A DNA stretch of 64,000 nt from Paracoccus sp. MBLB3053 (GTDB lineage Bacteria > Pseudomonadota > Alphaproteobacteria > Rhodobacterales > Rhodobacteraceae): NCBI RefSeq assembly GCF_031822435.1, contig NZ_JAVQLW010000004.1:124001-188000 (forward strand). The letters are read 5' to 3'. The notes under the pieces are model-generated. The model worked only from the letters and a program-made list of their open reading frames with translations. It had not been told where the DNA came from and ran no database searches. Positions 1 to 7,794 of the stretch are shown in pieces; position 1 is the first letter of the stretch; each line of letters starts with the position of its first letter. The position numbers were made by a program, and so were the translations under genes.

Positions 1-636
1 TTCTCCTCCTGGCCGCGTCGCTATGCCGGTTTCCGCTGCTCCGAGGATCTCGCCTGCCATCTCGCAGCTATCGACGCGCTTCTGGCCGAGGTGCGGGGCT
101 ATCTCGCATGTCGTCCAGAAACTTCCGCCATGGCGGAAGCCGAGCTTCCGGCAATAGGAAAGACAACTCCAAAGAATCTTGTAAGAGCGGGGTCAGATCA
201 AGCGGCAGGACGACCGCCGGTCACGCCCCGACATTCGAAGAGGGGAAATGCAGAAGAAACAAGAGACAGGGATGATCTGAACTGGCTCACGCCGGAGATG
301 GTCAGAGAGATGGCGGGATCGGATTTCCGCTTCTGTCTCGAGGCGCTTTGCCCGACCGGCGAAATCACCGGGCGCAGCTTGCGCAGCGCAGCGATCATGT
401 TGCTGCGCGATCTCGGAATTACGGAGCCTGCTTGGGAAGAAGCCCTGGACCAACTGGGATCGCTTCGCGCGTCCCTCACGGTGCTGTTGATCGAGGCGAA
501 CCGGGACCATCCCCAGGCGCCGGTTCGGGTTCCTGGTGCCATGCTGCGCGACTTTGTCGCGCGGGACCGACGGGGCGAGTTCAACCTCTCTGGCGCGCTG
601 AAAGGCTTGTGGCGGCGGAAGCGGGACGCAGCATGA
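1..636 (+). CDS. RepC-like plasmid replication protein, C-terminal part (5' truncated)
   Basis: An open frame runs in from base 1 without a start codon and ends at 634-636. The last ~85 residues resemble the C-terminal domain of RepC replication initiators of alphaproteobacterial plasmids: a helical stretch with LGITEPAWEEA, a hydrophobic helix with LTVLLIEANRD, then PGAMLRDFVARDRRGEF, which corresponds to the RepC signature SPGGYLR..t..a..GEF. The middle is low-complexity linker, as in RepC. An internal GTG at 91 is unlikely to be the start because homologous-looking sequence precedes it. If correct, the window begins at a plasmid replication locus, which fits the toxin-antitoxin genes that follow. 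The assignment rests on remembered family features. Confidence 0.6.
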   Translation, partial: FSSWPRRYAGFRCSEDLACHLAAIDALLAEVRGYLACRPETSAMAEAELPAIGKTTPKNLVRAGSDQAAGRPPVTPRHSKRGNAEETRDRDDLNWLTPEMVREMAGSDFRFCLEALCPTGEITGRSLRSAAIMLLRDLGITEPAWEEALDQLGSLRASLTVLLIEANRDHPQAPVRVPGAMLRDFVARDRRGEFNLSGALKGLWRRKRDAA

Positions 637-968
637 TCCGGACAGGTTTCCTAATGTGGGTTCTGGCCTCATGCCTCTGGTCTTTTCCGGCACTCGGGCA
701 GGGGGCTGTGGCCACAGGCGACTGCCTGCCGCCAGAAGAGCCGTTCCTACCGGGAGATGATGCGGCACTGGCGCGCTATGCCGATCTCATCGCGGCAGAT
801 TTCGAGCGCTATTTTGCGGCGAGTTCGGATTATTTCGCCTGCATGGACGCCACCCGCCAGATCGAGTTCGCGCGGGCGCAGCAGGTCTCGGACCGGCACC
901 GGCAATTTCTTGATCGGCTGGATCTGTTGGGGCTCAGTGCCAGGGCAGCACTGGGGCAGAAACCGTGA
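633..968 (+). CDS. small secreted protein of unknown function
   Basis: 111 residues. The ATG at 633 overlaps the stop region of the preceding RepC-like gene, which suggests translational coupling. The first ~24 residues form a signal peptide: MIRTGF, a hydrophobic core LMWVLASCLW, then ALGQG before the likely cleavage site. The mature part is about 85 residues, acidic and helical, with two cysteines (DCLPPEEP and DYFACMDA). I do not recognise a family. Its stop overlaps the GTG of the next gene, so the two form a coupled pair, perhaps plasmid backbone genes. Confidence 0.6.
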   Translation: MIRTGFLMWVLASCLWSFPALGQGAVATGDCLPPEEPFLPGDDAALARYADLIAADFERYFAASSDYFACMDATRQIEFARAQQVSDRHRQFLDRLDLLGLSARAALGQKP

Positions 969-1207
969 GCGACAGGCGCCACCCGACCGGTTTCTTCGTC
1001 AAGCCAGCCTATCGGACGAAATCCGGAAAGGTGCAGCTCGCGATCTATGTTCAGGCGTTGCCGCGGCGCGGCGAGAACGGCGAATTGCTGACCGTGCGCG
1101 CCATGCCGCTGCTCCTGGCCAGCAATGCCCTCGACGATCCAGAGCACTTTCTCGGCATCGTGGCGGAAATCCTGAATACGGTGATTTCGGAGGAGGGCGG
1201 GTGCTGA
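965..1207 (+). CDS. small hypothetical protein
   Basis: 80 residues from a GTG at 965, which overlaps the TGA of the upstream secreted-protein gene by 4 nt (GTGA). It has a basic N-terminus (SDRRHPTGFFVKPAYRTKSGK) and an acidic C-terminus, without signal peptide or membrane segment. No family recognised. The tight coupling to the upstream genes is the main support for it being real. It ends 7 nt before the stop codon of the convergent Fic gene. Confidence 0.5.
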   Translation: MSDRRHPTGFFVKPAYRTKSGKVQLAIYVQALPRRGENGELLTVRAMPLLLASNALDDPEHFLGIVAEILNTVISEEGGC

Positions 1208-1214
1208 CCGATTC

Positions 1215-2336
1215 TTATGCCAGTTTGGTCATGTCGGGGAGGTTCAGCCAATAGCGTGTATGCCGACGTTCGCCGGTTCGAAACAAAGCGCCTTGTTCGA
1301 CCAGATCATGGAGGTCGCGGGTGGCGGTGGCACGAGAGGTCCCGGTGATCGAAAGGTATTTTTCGGCGCTGAGCCCCCCTTGAAACCCGGACGGGCCTTC
1401 GCGGAACATGCGCTCGATCGCTTTGCTTTGGCGATCATTCAACTGGTTCCGATGCAAGTCGTAGAAACGGGCTTTCGCAATATAGAAGTCGACACGATCG
1501 AGGGTGACCTTTTGGGCATCGAGAACCGTCTGCCCGAACCAGACCAGCCAGTCGGTGACCTGCAGCGTCTTTTGATGGGTTTCCAGTTGTCCGTAATAGT
1601 TCTTCCTGTCTCTTTCTATCGTATAGGCGAGTGCAATCAGGCTTGGCTGGCCAATGCTTTGCGCCAGCGATTTTTCCGCCAGAGCTCGGCCGATACGCCC
1701 ATTACCATCCTCTAAGGGATGGACGCTTTCGAAATAGAGGTGCGCAAGACCCGCGCGTGTCAGTGCGGGCAGGGGTCTCTTCCCCTCTGGGCCCGTCTGA
1801 TTGAACCATTCGATGAGGGTTTCCATTTCGCCGGCCATCTGACGCGAAGGCGGGGCCTCGAAATGAATGATCGGGCGCTCGGCGCGGCCAGAGACGATCT
1901 GCATCGCCTCGTCATGCCAGCGATAGGCACCGATCTTGTCCAGACCACGATCATGCGACAATAGCATGCCGTGCCAGCGCCAGAGAGTTTCGTGATCGAG
2001 GGGAGTTGCGAACTCGGAATAAACGTCCACCATCATTTCGGCGATGCCTTGCTCACGAGGTCTTGGCCGATAATTATCAGGTGCGAGTCCGAAGTGCCGA
2101 CGTAGCGACGACTGAACGCTCGAACGATCCAAGACCTCGCCTTCGATCGCGCTCGTCCGCATCGCCTCTTCGCTCAAAAGCTCGATCCGTAGTCGGCTGC
2201 GGTCATCGCCCGCGACATGCTTGACTGCGCCCAGGATCTCGCCGGAGGCCAGCAGGAACTGCCTTTCGAGAGCTTCCATCGCGGGCGCATCATAGGCAAA
2301 ATGAGGCCATCCGGGCTGGGCCCAGTTCCAAGGCAT
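1215..2336 (-). CDS. Fic family protein, class II (AMP-transferase type)
   Basis: 373 residues. Fic proteins transfer AMP or other nucleotide-derived groups onto hydroxyl side chains of target proteins. The catalytic motif HPLEDGNGRIGR is at residues 206-217 and agrees with HPFx(D/E)GNGRxxR apart from Phe to Leu. An inhibitory helix motif (S/T)xxxE(G/N) is visible as TSAIEG at 61-66, which makes it class II, with self-inhibition in cis. The N-terminus (WNW...WPHFAYD) is of the DUF4172 type, and the C-terminal ~70 residues resemble a winged helix. The ATG at 2336 is preferred over the TTG at 2342 because GGAG lies about 11 nt upstream. The gene converges on the RepC-linked pair and is divergent from hipBA. 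Confidence 0.9.
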   Translation of the reverse strand: MPWNWAQPGWPHFAYDAPAMEALERQFLLASGEILGAVKHVAGDDRSRLRIELLSEEAMRTSAIEGEVLDRSSVQSSLRRHFGLAPDNYRPRPREQGIAEMMVDVYSEFATPLDHETLWRWHGMLLSHDRGLDKIGAYRWHDEAMQIVSGRAERPIIHFEAPPSRQMAGEMETLIEWFNQTGPEGKRPLPALTRAGLAHLYFESVHPLEDGNGRIGRALAEKSLAQSIGQPSLIALAYTIERDRKNYYGQLETHQKTLQVTDWLVWFGQTVLDAQKVTLDRVDFYIAKARFYDLHRNQLNDRQSKAIERMFREGPSGFQGGLSAEKYLSITGTSRATATRDLHDLVEQGALFRTGERRHTRYWLNLPDMTKLA

Positions 2337-2592
2337 GACCAATAGAACTCCATTCTATAGCTCAAAATATCCATAAATCATGATTTATGGAAGATCTTCC
2401 TATCGCTCAGGAACGCGCCAGAAGCTGTCTCAGGCAGTTCGCCAGTGTGCGGCATCTTTCTCGGATCGGGAGATCGTCCATGCAGTTCCGCGCCTTGATT
2501 GTAAGGGCATACCCGGTCGGTGTCAGCTTCTGCATGGCTTGGCAAAGGCAAAAGGCATCTCGGTCGCAATTTGTTTCGATTCAATGAGGTTT

Positions 2593-2606
2593 TCAACGAT
2601 CGTTGA
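2593..2606. promoter_or_regulatory. probable HipB operator O1
   Basis: TCAACGATCGTTGA is a perfect 14-bp palindrome 60 bp upstream of the hipB start. A near-identical copy lies 51 bp further on. HipB-type antitoxins bind pairs of palindromes in their own promoter region, so autoregulation is the natural reading. Inferred from position and symmetry. Confidence 0.65.
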
Positions 2607-2643
2607 CGCCAAGCTGTATTCGTGCTCAAACTGCGCACCAACT

Positions 2644-2657
2644 TCAACGATCATTGA
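2644..2657. promoter_or_regulatory. probable HipB operator O2
   Basis: TCAACGATCATTGA differs from the upstream palindrome at one position and ends 9 bp before the hipB ATG. The centre-to-centre distance of 51 bp is close to five helical turns, which places both sites on the same DNA face. Confidence 0.65.
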
Positions 2658-2666
2658 TGACGCGCC

Positions 2667-2891
2667 ATGGCGAGCACCTCACAAACCACGATTGCCTCTC
2701 CGTCAGATTTGGGGAGAGCGATCCGCGCAAGACGGTTACTGCTCGGCCTGACGCAAGCCGAAGTTGCGATGCAGAGTGGCGTCTCGATCCCCACTGTCAG
2801 CGCAATTGAAAATGGCAAGGAAACGGCTCACATCGGGCTGGTCATGCAAATCTGCCGGGATCTGGGTCTTCACCTCATGGCCGAGGGTTGA
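2667..2891 (+). CDS. hipB: HipB-like antitoxin, XRE-family HTH protein
   Basis: 74 residues forming a single XRE/Cro-type helix-turn-helix: DLGRAIRARRLLLGLTQ, AEVAMQSGVS, then IPTVSAIENGKE and MQICRDLGL. This is the layout of HipB antitoxins, which bind the kinase HipA and repress the operon. The stop is 3 nt from the hipA start. A pair of palindromes lies upstream. The 2343-2666 gap between this gene and the divergent fic gene holds these operators and no other gene that I can support. Confidence 0.85.
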   Translation: MASTSQTTIASPSDLGRAIRARRLLLGLTQAEVAMQSGVSIPTVSAIENGKETAHIGLVMQICRDLGLHLMAEG

Positions 2892-2894
2892 TCC

Positions 2895-4199
2895 ATGCCC
2901 CAGCTTGATCTTGCTGTCTTTCTGGAGACCCTGCCCGCGCCAATCGGAAGGCTGACGCGTTTCGATGACGGCTCGACTTCGTTTCGCTATCTCACGGACG
3001 CGCTCCCGCACCCTCTCTCGCTGTCCCTGCCTTTGCGCGAGGAGCCTTTCGATGACAGCGTGACGCGGGCCTTCTTCGCAAATCTCCTCTTCGAGAATGC
3101 ACAGCGCGAGCAGATCATGCAGCGCTATGGCCTCGATTTCGGTGATGTAGTGGGACTGCTCGAACATCTGGGCAGCGACTGCCCCGGCTCGATTTCATGC
3201 GTCCCCCTCGGCGCTGGTCCGGCCAAGATGCCAGGAGACCTGCTGAGCGACTATGACGCCCTAGATGAGCAGGAATTGCAGCGCATTATGGCCTCGCTGC
3301 GCGATCGGCGGCGTCTCCCGGACGATGCCCGAGACCCCTCGCCCTTGGCCGGTGTTCAGGGAAAGGTCGCCTTGGCCAAGCTTCCCGATGGACGTTTTGC
3401 CATGCCAAAGCGCGGCCTCAACGTGCCCACCACGCATATCCTGAAAGTGCCGCGTCCGGCTGATATGGTCACGGTGGATCAGGAGCACATCCTGATGGGC
3501 ATCATGGCCCAGGTCCAGCGCCACCCGGTCGCAACCACCGCCATCCTTGGGGAAGGACCGCTGCGGGGCCTGCTCATCACGCGCTTTGATCGCACCGTCG
3601 AGAGCACCTCCGTCCGACGCCTGCACCAGGAGGACTTCGCCCAGGCTCTCGGCCTCGGCCCCCACCTGAAATACGAGCGAAATGGGGTGGGGGAGCGACG
3701 CTTCTCAGCCGCGGCAATCCGCCGGATCTTGGCGCAAACCGCAAATCCTGGTCAATCACGCCAGGCCTTCCTTGAGGTGACTCTGACAAATATCCTGCTC
3801 GGCAATACGGATAATCACGCCAAGAACCATGCGCTGCTCTATGAGGGTTCTCGCCCGCAATTTGCACCAATCTACGACGTCGCCCCGATCCTGTTGGACG
3901 ACCAAGTGACCCATCAACTGTCCTTCGACATCGGAAAGGCGCGCATTGCCGACGAGATCACGACCGAAGACCTGGCCACATTCATCACGGCTCTCGGCTT
4001 CCCACGCGTGACGCCGGGGCAGAGAAAGCGTCTGCGAGAGCTGGTGATCGGCGTGGCCGCCAAAATTCCAGAGATGTCCGGACCGATCCGGAAACGAATT
4101 GGCGACGCCATCGCAGAACAAGCACATGCACTGGCCGAAGCACTGGGTTTGGAGATGGACATTCCTGAGCGCGACGCCATCATCATCAATCGCCCCTGA
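2895..4199 (+). CDS. hipA: HipA-like serine/threonine kinase toxin
   Basis: 434 residues, the usual HipA length. HipA kinases phosphorylate translation targets (glutamyl-tRNA synthetase in E. coli) and induce growth arrest. Visible features are an N-terminal couple_hipA-type region (IGRLTRFDDGSTSFRY), the activation segment SPLAGVQGKVAL equivalent to the S/PLAGxQxK motif, the catalytic loop NTDNHAKNHAL (NxDxHxKN) and the metal-binding YDVAPI segment. All key kinase elements look intact, so the module is probably functional. It is coupled to hipB with a 3-nt gap. Confidence 0.9.
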   Translation: MPQLDLAVFLETLPAPIGRLTRFDDGSTSFRYLTDALPHPLSLSLPLREEPFDDSVTRAFFANLLFENAQREQIMQRYGLDFGDVVGLLEHLGSDCPGSISCVPLGAGPAKMPGDLLSDYDALDEQELQRIMASLRDRRRLPDDARDPSPLAGVQGKVALAKLPDGRFAMPKRGLNVPTTHILKVPRPADMVTVDQEHILMGIMAQVQRHPVATTAILGEGPLRGLLITRFDRTVESTSVRRLHQEDFAQALGLGPHLKYERNGVGERRFSAAAIRRILAQTANPGQSRQAFLEVTLTNILLGNTDNHAKNHALLYEGSRPQFAPIYDVAPILLDDQVTHQLSFDIGKARIADEITTEDLATFITALGFPRVTPGQRKRLRELVIGVAAKIPEMSGPIRKRIGDAIAEQAHALAEALGLEMDIPERDAIIINRP

Positions 4200-4354
4200 C
4201 CACGGTCATCGAAAATCTCAGCATCGTGTGAATGCGGCAGAGAACGACACGGCGGGTTGCCGCGCCGTGAACGACAGAAATTCAGGCTCGACCGGCATGG
4301 TTGGACCCGACGCCACTTTGCGCTACGTTCACCATGAATCGTAGACGAAGTGCG

Positions 4355-4480
4355 GGCCATTTGATCAGGGCGGCCCTTAGCCGCCTGTCGAGCACAGTGC
4401 ATTCTTCGCGGCGGCGTTAGCCGAAGCGGCCCGTCAAACTTGGCGCAGCGAAAGCCGCGCAGCCGATAGGCACGCGCATT
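4355..4480 (+). repeat. dispersed decayed intergenic repeat, copy A
   Basis: Within the 318-bp gap 4200-4517, which has no gene that I can support, this stretch shares ordered landmarks with intergenic DNA elsewhere in the window: a GCCGCCTGTCGAGCA-like block, CGAAGCGGCCCGTCA and GCGCAGCGAAAGCC. Related copies are near 17.4, 31.3, 32.8, 34.6, 35.7 and 54.7 kb. The copies are diverged and carry no conserved open frame. Confidence 0.45.
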
Positions 4481-4517
4481 TGCAGTGAAGTCGGCCAATC
4501 ACGCCATGGAGCAGACA

Positions 4518-4808
4518 TTATAGTCCGGCCGCTGACCTTAGCGCCTCGTTCATTCGGCTCTGCCAACCAGGGCCCTGTGCCTTGAAGCGCGCCACCACCT
4601 CCTGATCAAGTCGAAGAGATACGGCCACCTTGGGATTTTCGGACCTTGGACGACCACCGAGATTCTTGCGCAGGTTACTTGCCAACTCGGGAAACACTTC
4701 CTGAAAAGGCTTCGCCTGGGCAATTTGGTCGTCCGTGGCTTCCGGAGCGTCAGGATCACTCGCGATCATGCGCTGGATCTGCTCTTCGGTCAGGTGCTTT
4801 TTCGTCAT
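4518..4808 (-). CDS. brnA: BrnA-like antitoxin
   Basis: 96 residues. BrnA (DUF4415) antitoxins have an N-terminal toxin-binding part and a C-terminal ribbon-helix-helix DNA-binding domain. Here the C-terminal half shows GGRPRSENPKVAVSLRLDQEVVARFKAQGPGWQSRMN, the typical RHH signature (VSLRLDxEVxxxFKxxGxGWQxRMN). It lies downstream of brnT and overlaps it by 4 nt, the normal brnTA order. The complex is expected to repress its own promoter. Confidence 0.9.
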   Translation of the reverse strand: MTKKHLTEEQIQRMIASDPDAPEATDDQIAQAKPFQEVFPELASNLRKNLGGRPRSENPKVAVSLRLDQEVVARFKAQGPGWQSRMNEALRSAAGL

Positions 4809-5053
4809 AGCAGGCTCCTTTCCTTTTTGCTCGCCGGGCGCATCGAAATCACTGAGACCCCCTCGCTACCCAATGTGGCAAAGACCACTGCGATCGTGCC
4901 ATCAGAAAGTCGGCCAATTGCCATGTGCCGACCTTCCTTGCTTGGGACTACCATGGACGACAGAAAGAATTCTTCGTTCAAATCGGCAAAGTCCAACCCA
5001 TGCTTTGCTAGGTTGATCTGCCGCTTTGGTTCATCCCAAACGATCATCAGCAT
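4805..5053 (-). CDS. brnT: BrnT-like ribonuclease toxin
   Basis: 82 residues. BrnT is a RelE-fold ribonuclease that inhibits translation. The family pattern is visible: WDEPKRQINLAKHGLDFADLNEEFF at residues 6-30, then GRLSDGTIAVVFATLG and the closing ISMRPASKKER (family: R(x)ISxRxASKxER). The antitoxin gene overlaps its 3' end by 4 nt. The first ATG is at 5053 and a second in-frame ATG is two codons later. No good ribosome-binding site precedes either one. Confidence 0.9.
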   Translation of the reverse strand: MLMIVWDEPKRQINLAKHGLDFADLNEEFFLSSMVVPSKEGRHMAIGRLSDGTIAVVFATLGSEGVSVISMRPASKKERSLL

Positions 5054-5058
5054 ATGTT

Positions 5059-5088
5059 TATGTATGTACGAAAACCTGAAACTGTCAA
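5059..5088 (-). promoter_or_regulatory. putative brnTA promoter
   Basis: On the minus strand a perfect TTGACA (5088-5083) is followed after 18 bp by TACATA (5064-5059). Transcription would begin within a few bases of the brnT ATG at 5053, giving a leaderless or nearly leaderless message. This agrees with the absence of a Shine-Dalgarno sequence. Seen by eye only. Confidence 0.45.
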
Positions 5089-5214
5089 GGCATTGATGGG
5101 GGTCGTTCCAGACATAGCGCGCAAAATGAGGCGAAAGACTCGGAAGCTTGGTGGTACCTTCTTCCCTGTCGGATTAGCCGAAGCAGGGAGGGCAGGTGGT
5201 CAGGAGGTAACACC

Positions 5215-5847
5215 ATGTCCACCGATTCACTTCCTGCTCTCCGTCCGGAGCGCCCGCCATGGAACAAGGGACGCATCATCGGTCAGAAGCGCCCTCTGCT
5301 GCCAAAGCACGTCTGGTCGATCCGCGTCCGTCTGGAGATGGCGGGCAACCAGCGGGATCTGGCACTGTTCAACCTGGCCGTAGATAGCAAATTGCGCGGC
5401 TGTGACCTTGTCTGTCTGAAAGTCCGCGATGTCTTCGCCGCGGGACGGGTGAAGGAGCGCGCCTCGGTGACCCAGAGCAAGACTGGTAAGCCGGTACGCT
5501 TCGAAATCACCGAGACGACGCGTCAGTCCCTTGAGCGCTGGATTGCCGACCCTGAGATGATTGGCCTCGAGTATTTGTGGCCCAGTCGCCTGCACCACAG
5601 CCCGCACCTGTCGACACGGCAATACGCGCGGATCTTGCGTGAATGGGTGATGTCGATAGGGCTGGAACCAAGTGCCTATGGCACCCACTCAATGCGACGC
5701 ACGAAGGTGGCGCAGATCTACAAGAACACGGGAAATTTGCGAGCGGTGCAGCTTCTGCTTGGTCACGCAAAAATGGACAGCACCGTCCGCTATCTTGGCG
5801 TTGATCTTGATGACGCGCTCACCCTGTCGGAGGGGATTGATCTCTGA
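5215..5847 (+). CDS. short tyrosine recombinase (phage-integrase family)
   Basis: 210 residues, covering essentially the catalytic domain only; the usual N-terminal SAM-like DNA-binding domain is absent. Catalytic residues can be followed in order: Arg in SKLRGCDLVCLKV, Lys in TQSKTGKPV, the HxxR box in THSMRRTK, His in LLGHAKM and the nucleophilic Tyr in STVRYLGV. GGAGG lies 6-7 nt before the ATG. Stand-alone recombinases of this size are common on alphaproteobacterial plasmids, where they may resolve dimers or act on cassettes. No attachment site is evident nearby. Confidence 0.85.
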   Translation: MSTDSLPALRPERPPWNKGRIIGQKRPLLPKHVWSIRVRLEMAGNQRDLALFNLAVDSKLRGCDLVCLKVRDVFAAGRVKERASVTQSKTGKPVRFEITETTRQSLERWIADPEMIGLEYLWPSRLHHSPHLSTRQYARILREWVMSIGLEPSAYGTHSMRRTKVAQIYKNTGNLRAVQLLLGHAKMDSTVRYLGVDLDDALTLSEGIDL

Positions 5848-5863
5848 ACCACAATACCGGCCG

Positions 5864-5888
5864 GCTGGCCGGACGCTTGTCGGCCGGC
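5864..5888 (+). terminator. GC-rich hairpin after the recombinase gene
   Basis: GCTGGCCG (5864-5871) pairs with CGGCCGGC (5881-5888), an 8-bp stem with one G-U pair and a 9-nt loop, starting 16 nt after the stop codon. There is no T-run, so it may only be a weak terminator or a 3'-end stabiliser. Confidence 0.4.
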
Positions 5889-6090
5889 CCATGGACGAAG
5901 CCGCTCGCGCGGCAATCACTAGTCTTGCTGCATAACCTCATCTCCCCTAGCCGCCGTTCGGCCAGTGCGCGACGAACCCCTCGGTAGGATTGCATTGACG
6001 CTGCGCTAAGCGACCACCAATCTGTCATTCTGGAAGACCTGGACCGACTCCTATGTCAAAGTACACTGCGGAAACCTCCGAGGCGGCGGC

Positions 6091-6486
6091 ATGGACCATA
6101 AGCGACGTCTGATTTCGAACGGCAACCCGATGGAGACAATCGTCGGCTTCAGCCGCGCGGTTAGGGTTGGCAATTTCATCGCGGTCGGTGGGACAGCGCC
6201 GGTTGATGCAAATGGTAAAACGGTCGGCGTGGGCGATGTTTTCGAGCAGACCAAACAGTGCTTCGAGATCATCAAGTCCGCACTGGAAAATGCCGGTTCG
6301 GGCCTTCAGGATATCGTACGGACGCGGGTCATTTTGACCGACATCGACAATTGGAAGCCCGCCATCGAGGCGAGGAAGCTCTATTGCCTGGATGCACGGC
6401 CCGTCGATACGATCATGGCAATAAACCGGTTCGTCAATCCGGAGTGGCTGGTCGAGATCGAGGTCGATGCTGTCGTTGCCGATTGA
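6091..6486 (+). CDS. RidA (YjgF/YER057c/UK114) family protein
   Basis: 131 residues. RidA proteins hydrolyse reactive enamine/imine intermediates released by PLP enzymes. Matching features are RAVRVGNFIAVGGTAPVDANG near the start, the helix TKQCFEIIKSALENAGSG, the DIVRTRVILTDI strand and the C-terminal INRFVNPEWLVEIEVDAVV. The catalytic Arg of true RidA corresponds to the Arg in AINRF, but the flanking sequence differs from archetypal RidA, so this may be another RidA subfamily. GAGG lies 8-11 nt before the ATG. It converges on a methyltransferase gene. Confidence 0.85.
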   Translation: MDHKRRLISNGNPMETIVGFSRAVRVGNFIAVGGTAPVDANGKTVGVGDVFEQTKQCFEIIKSALENAGSGLQDIVRTRVILTDIDNWKPAIEARKLYCLDARPVDTIMAINRFVNPEWLVEIEVDAVVAD

Positions 6487-6540
6487 GTGCGACGGCGTCG
6501 TAGAACTTCCGAAGCTCACGCTCAACTGCGTGTCTGACCT

Positions 6541-7353
6541 TCATCTGTCTGCCCGGCGGGCGACGACCATCATCGGCACGAGTCGTCCTGCCTGCACCGA
6601 TTGTGCGGCATTTGCGGTTCGGGCGGGCATATCATCCCCCATCGCCGGCGCCGCACCAATTGTGCCTGGCTGGGGCCCTCCGCCGGGTTTTGAGCGTGCT
6701 CGTCCGGCCCGGTCTTCGATGTCGGTAAAGCCAACCCGCGAAAGTGTTTCGAGCAGGTCTTGCGGCGTTCCAAGGAAGCTCGCCTCGGCCGTGAGCGCCC
6801 AAGGGAGCGGATAAACAGGCGGTCCATTCGGCCCCTCGGCAAGATGGGAGAGTGTATAGATACCGCCGGGTTTCAGAACGCGCAAGGCTTCCTTGGCCAT
6901 GCGATCCTTGTCTGCAATGTTCATGCTGACGTTCTGGCAGAGTACGGCGTCGAAAAGTTCGGTTTCATACGGCAGATCCGTAACGCTTCCCACGGTCAGG
7001 GTGATCTTGCCGCTCAGGCCGGTCATTTCGTTCAGCCGACCGGCGACGTCAATGTATCCCGGAGTCAGATCTATGCCGTTCACTGTGCAGCCGTGGACTC
7101 CCGCGAGATAACGGCTTGGCCCGCCAATGCCGCAACCCGCGTCAAGAACTTGGCATCCGCGCGGAATTTCGGCCAGCTCGATCTGCGCCTCGGTGGTCGC
7201 GAACCCGCCGCCATGCAGATGATCCAGCTCACTGAGCATCTCGATAGAAGGCTTGTCCGGATCGTATCCGCGACGCATCAACGCCGCACGAATTCGCTCC
7301 ATCAGATCGTCGCGCGTGTAGTGATCGATGACCGACGCTGCTTCACGTTTCAT
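6541..7353 (-). CDS. class I SAM-dependent methyltransferase
   Basis: 270 residues. The SAM-binding motif I is VLDAGCGIGGPSRYLA (about residues 69-84), followed by the acidic motif NGIDLTPGYIDVA, motif VGSVTDLPYETELFDAVLCQNVSMNI and ALRVLKPGG. This is the UbiE/sarcosine-dimethylglycine/MPBQ type of small-molecule methyltransferase (Methyltransf_11/25). The substrate cannot be deduced. The conserved GGPSRYLA is frequent in glycine/sarcosine and sterol-type methyltransferases. It is separate from neighbours, with its 5' gap ending at the IS66 element. Confidence 0.85.
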   Translation of the reverse strand: MKREAASVIDHYTRDDLMERIRAALMRRGYDPDKPSIEMLSELDHLHGGGFATTEAQIELAEIPRGCQVLDAGCGIGGPSRYLAGVHGCTVNGIDLTPGYIDVAGRLNEMTGLSGKITLTVGSVTDLPYETELFDAVLCQNVSMNIADKDRMAKEALRVLKPGGIYTLSHLAEGPNGPPVYPLPWALTAEASFLGTPQDLLETLSRVGFTDIEDRAGRARSKPGGGPQPGTIGAAPAMGDDMPARTANAAQSVQAGRLVPMMVVARRADR

Positions 7354-7682
7354 GCTGGAGCCCTCGCGCTTCCTCGGAGTTTAACATGGCGGTCGTCCTG
7401 TCGTATAGTTTGCGACGAGCAAGATACGCTCTGGGAATGGCTCGGCCCATTAGCCGTCATTCAAATCTGGCTGATCCCGCGAGGCGACAACCCCAAAACG
7501 GCTCTTCGGGCAGTTCGCAGCAAACCCAAACGTTCTGCAACAGAACCTTGCAATAGCAACTCACCCGCACAGCCGTGAGTCCCGGTATTCGTGGCGCTCT
7601 GTGCGCCGGGCGAGGCAAGCATTGCGCATGCCGCTTGAAAAATAGACGCGACTCTGGGGTTTGATCGAGTTGTTCCCTGTGG
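7354..7682. other. intergenic gap without recognised gene
   Basis: Upstream region of the methyltransferase gene and, before the IS66-type insertion, probably of the SDR gene at 10285. I see no credible coding frame, repeat or RNA gene here. Confidence 0.4.
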
Positions 7683-7690
7683 GAAGAGTG
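7683..7690. repeat. IS66 target-site duplication, left copy
   Basis: GAAGAGTG directly before the GTAAGCGC terminus; identical to 10218-10225. Confidence 0.93.
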
Positions 7691-7794
7691 GTAAGCGCTA
7701 CGCCGATCACCTCCTGCCGCATCGGCTCTGATCGATCCATTCTCCTTATGCATTTTACGCGTTGGAGGTGTTTGATTTGGGAAGAGACGGCAAA

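Noticed and set aside
2593..2657. Short palindromes before hipB considered as a CRISPR-like or iteron array
   Set aside because: Only two copies with operator-like spacing in a toxin-antitoxin promoter; no array and no replication context at that point.
6053..6112. 19-codon frame starting MSKYTAETSEAA upstream of and overlapping the RidA-type gene
   Set aside because: It could be a leader peptide, but it has no regulatory codon run or attenuator hairpins and may be accidental.
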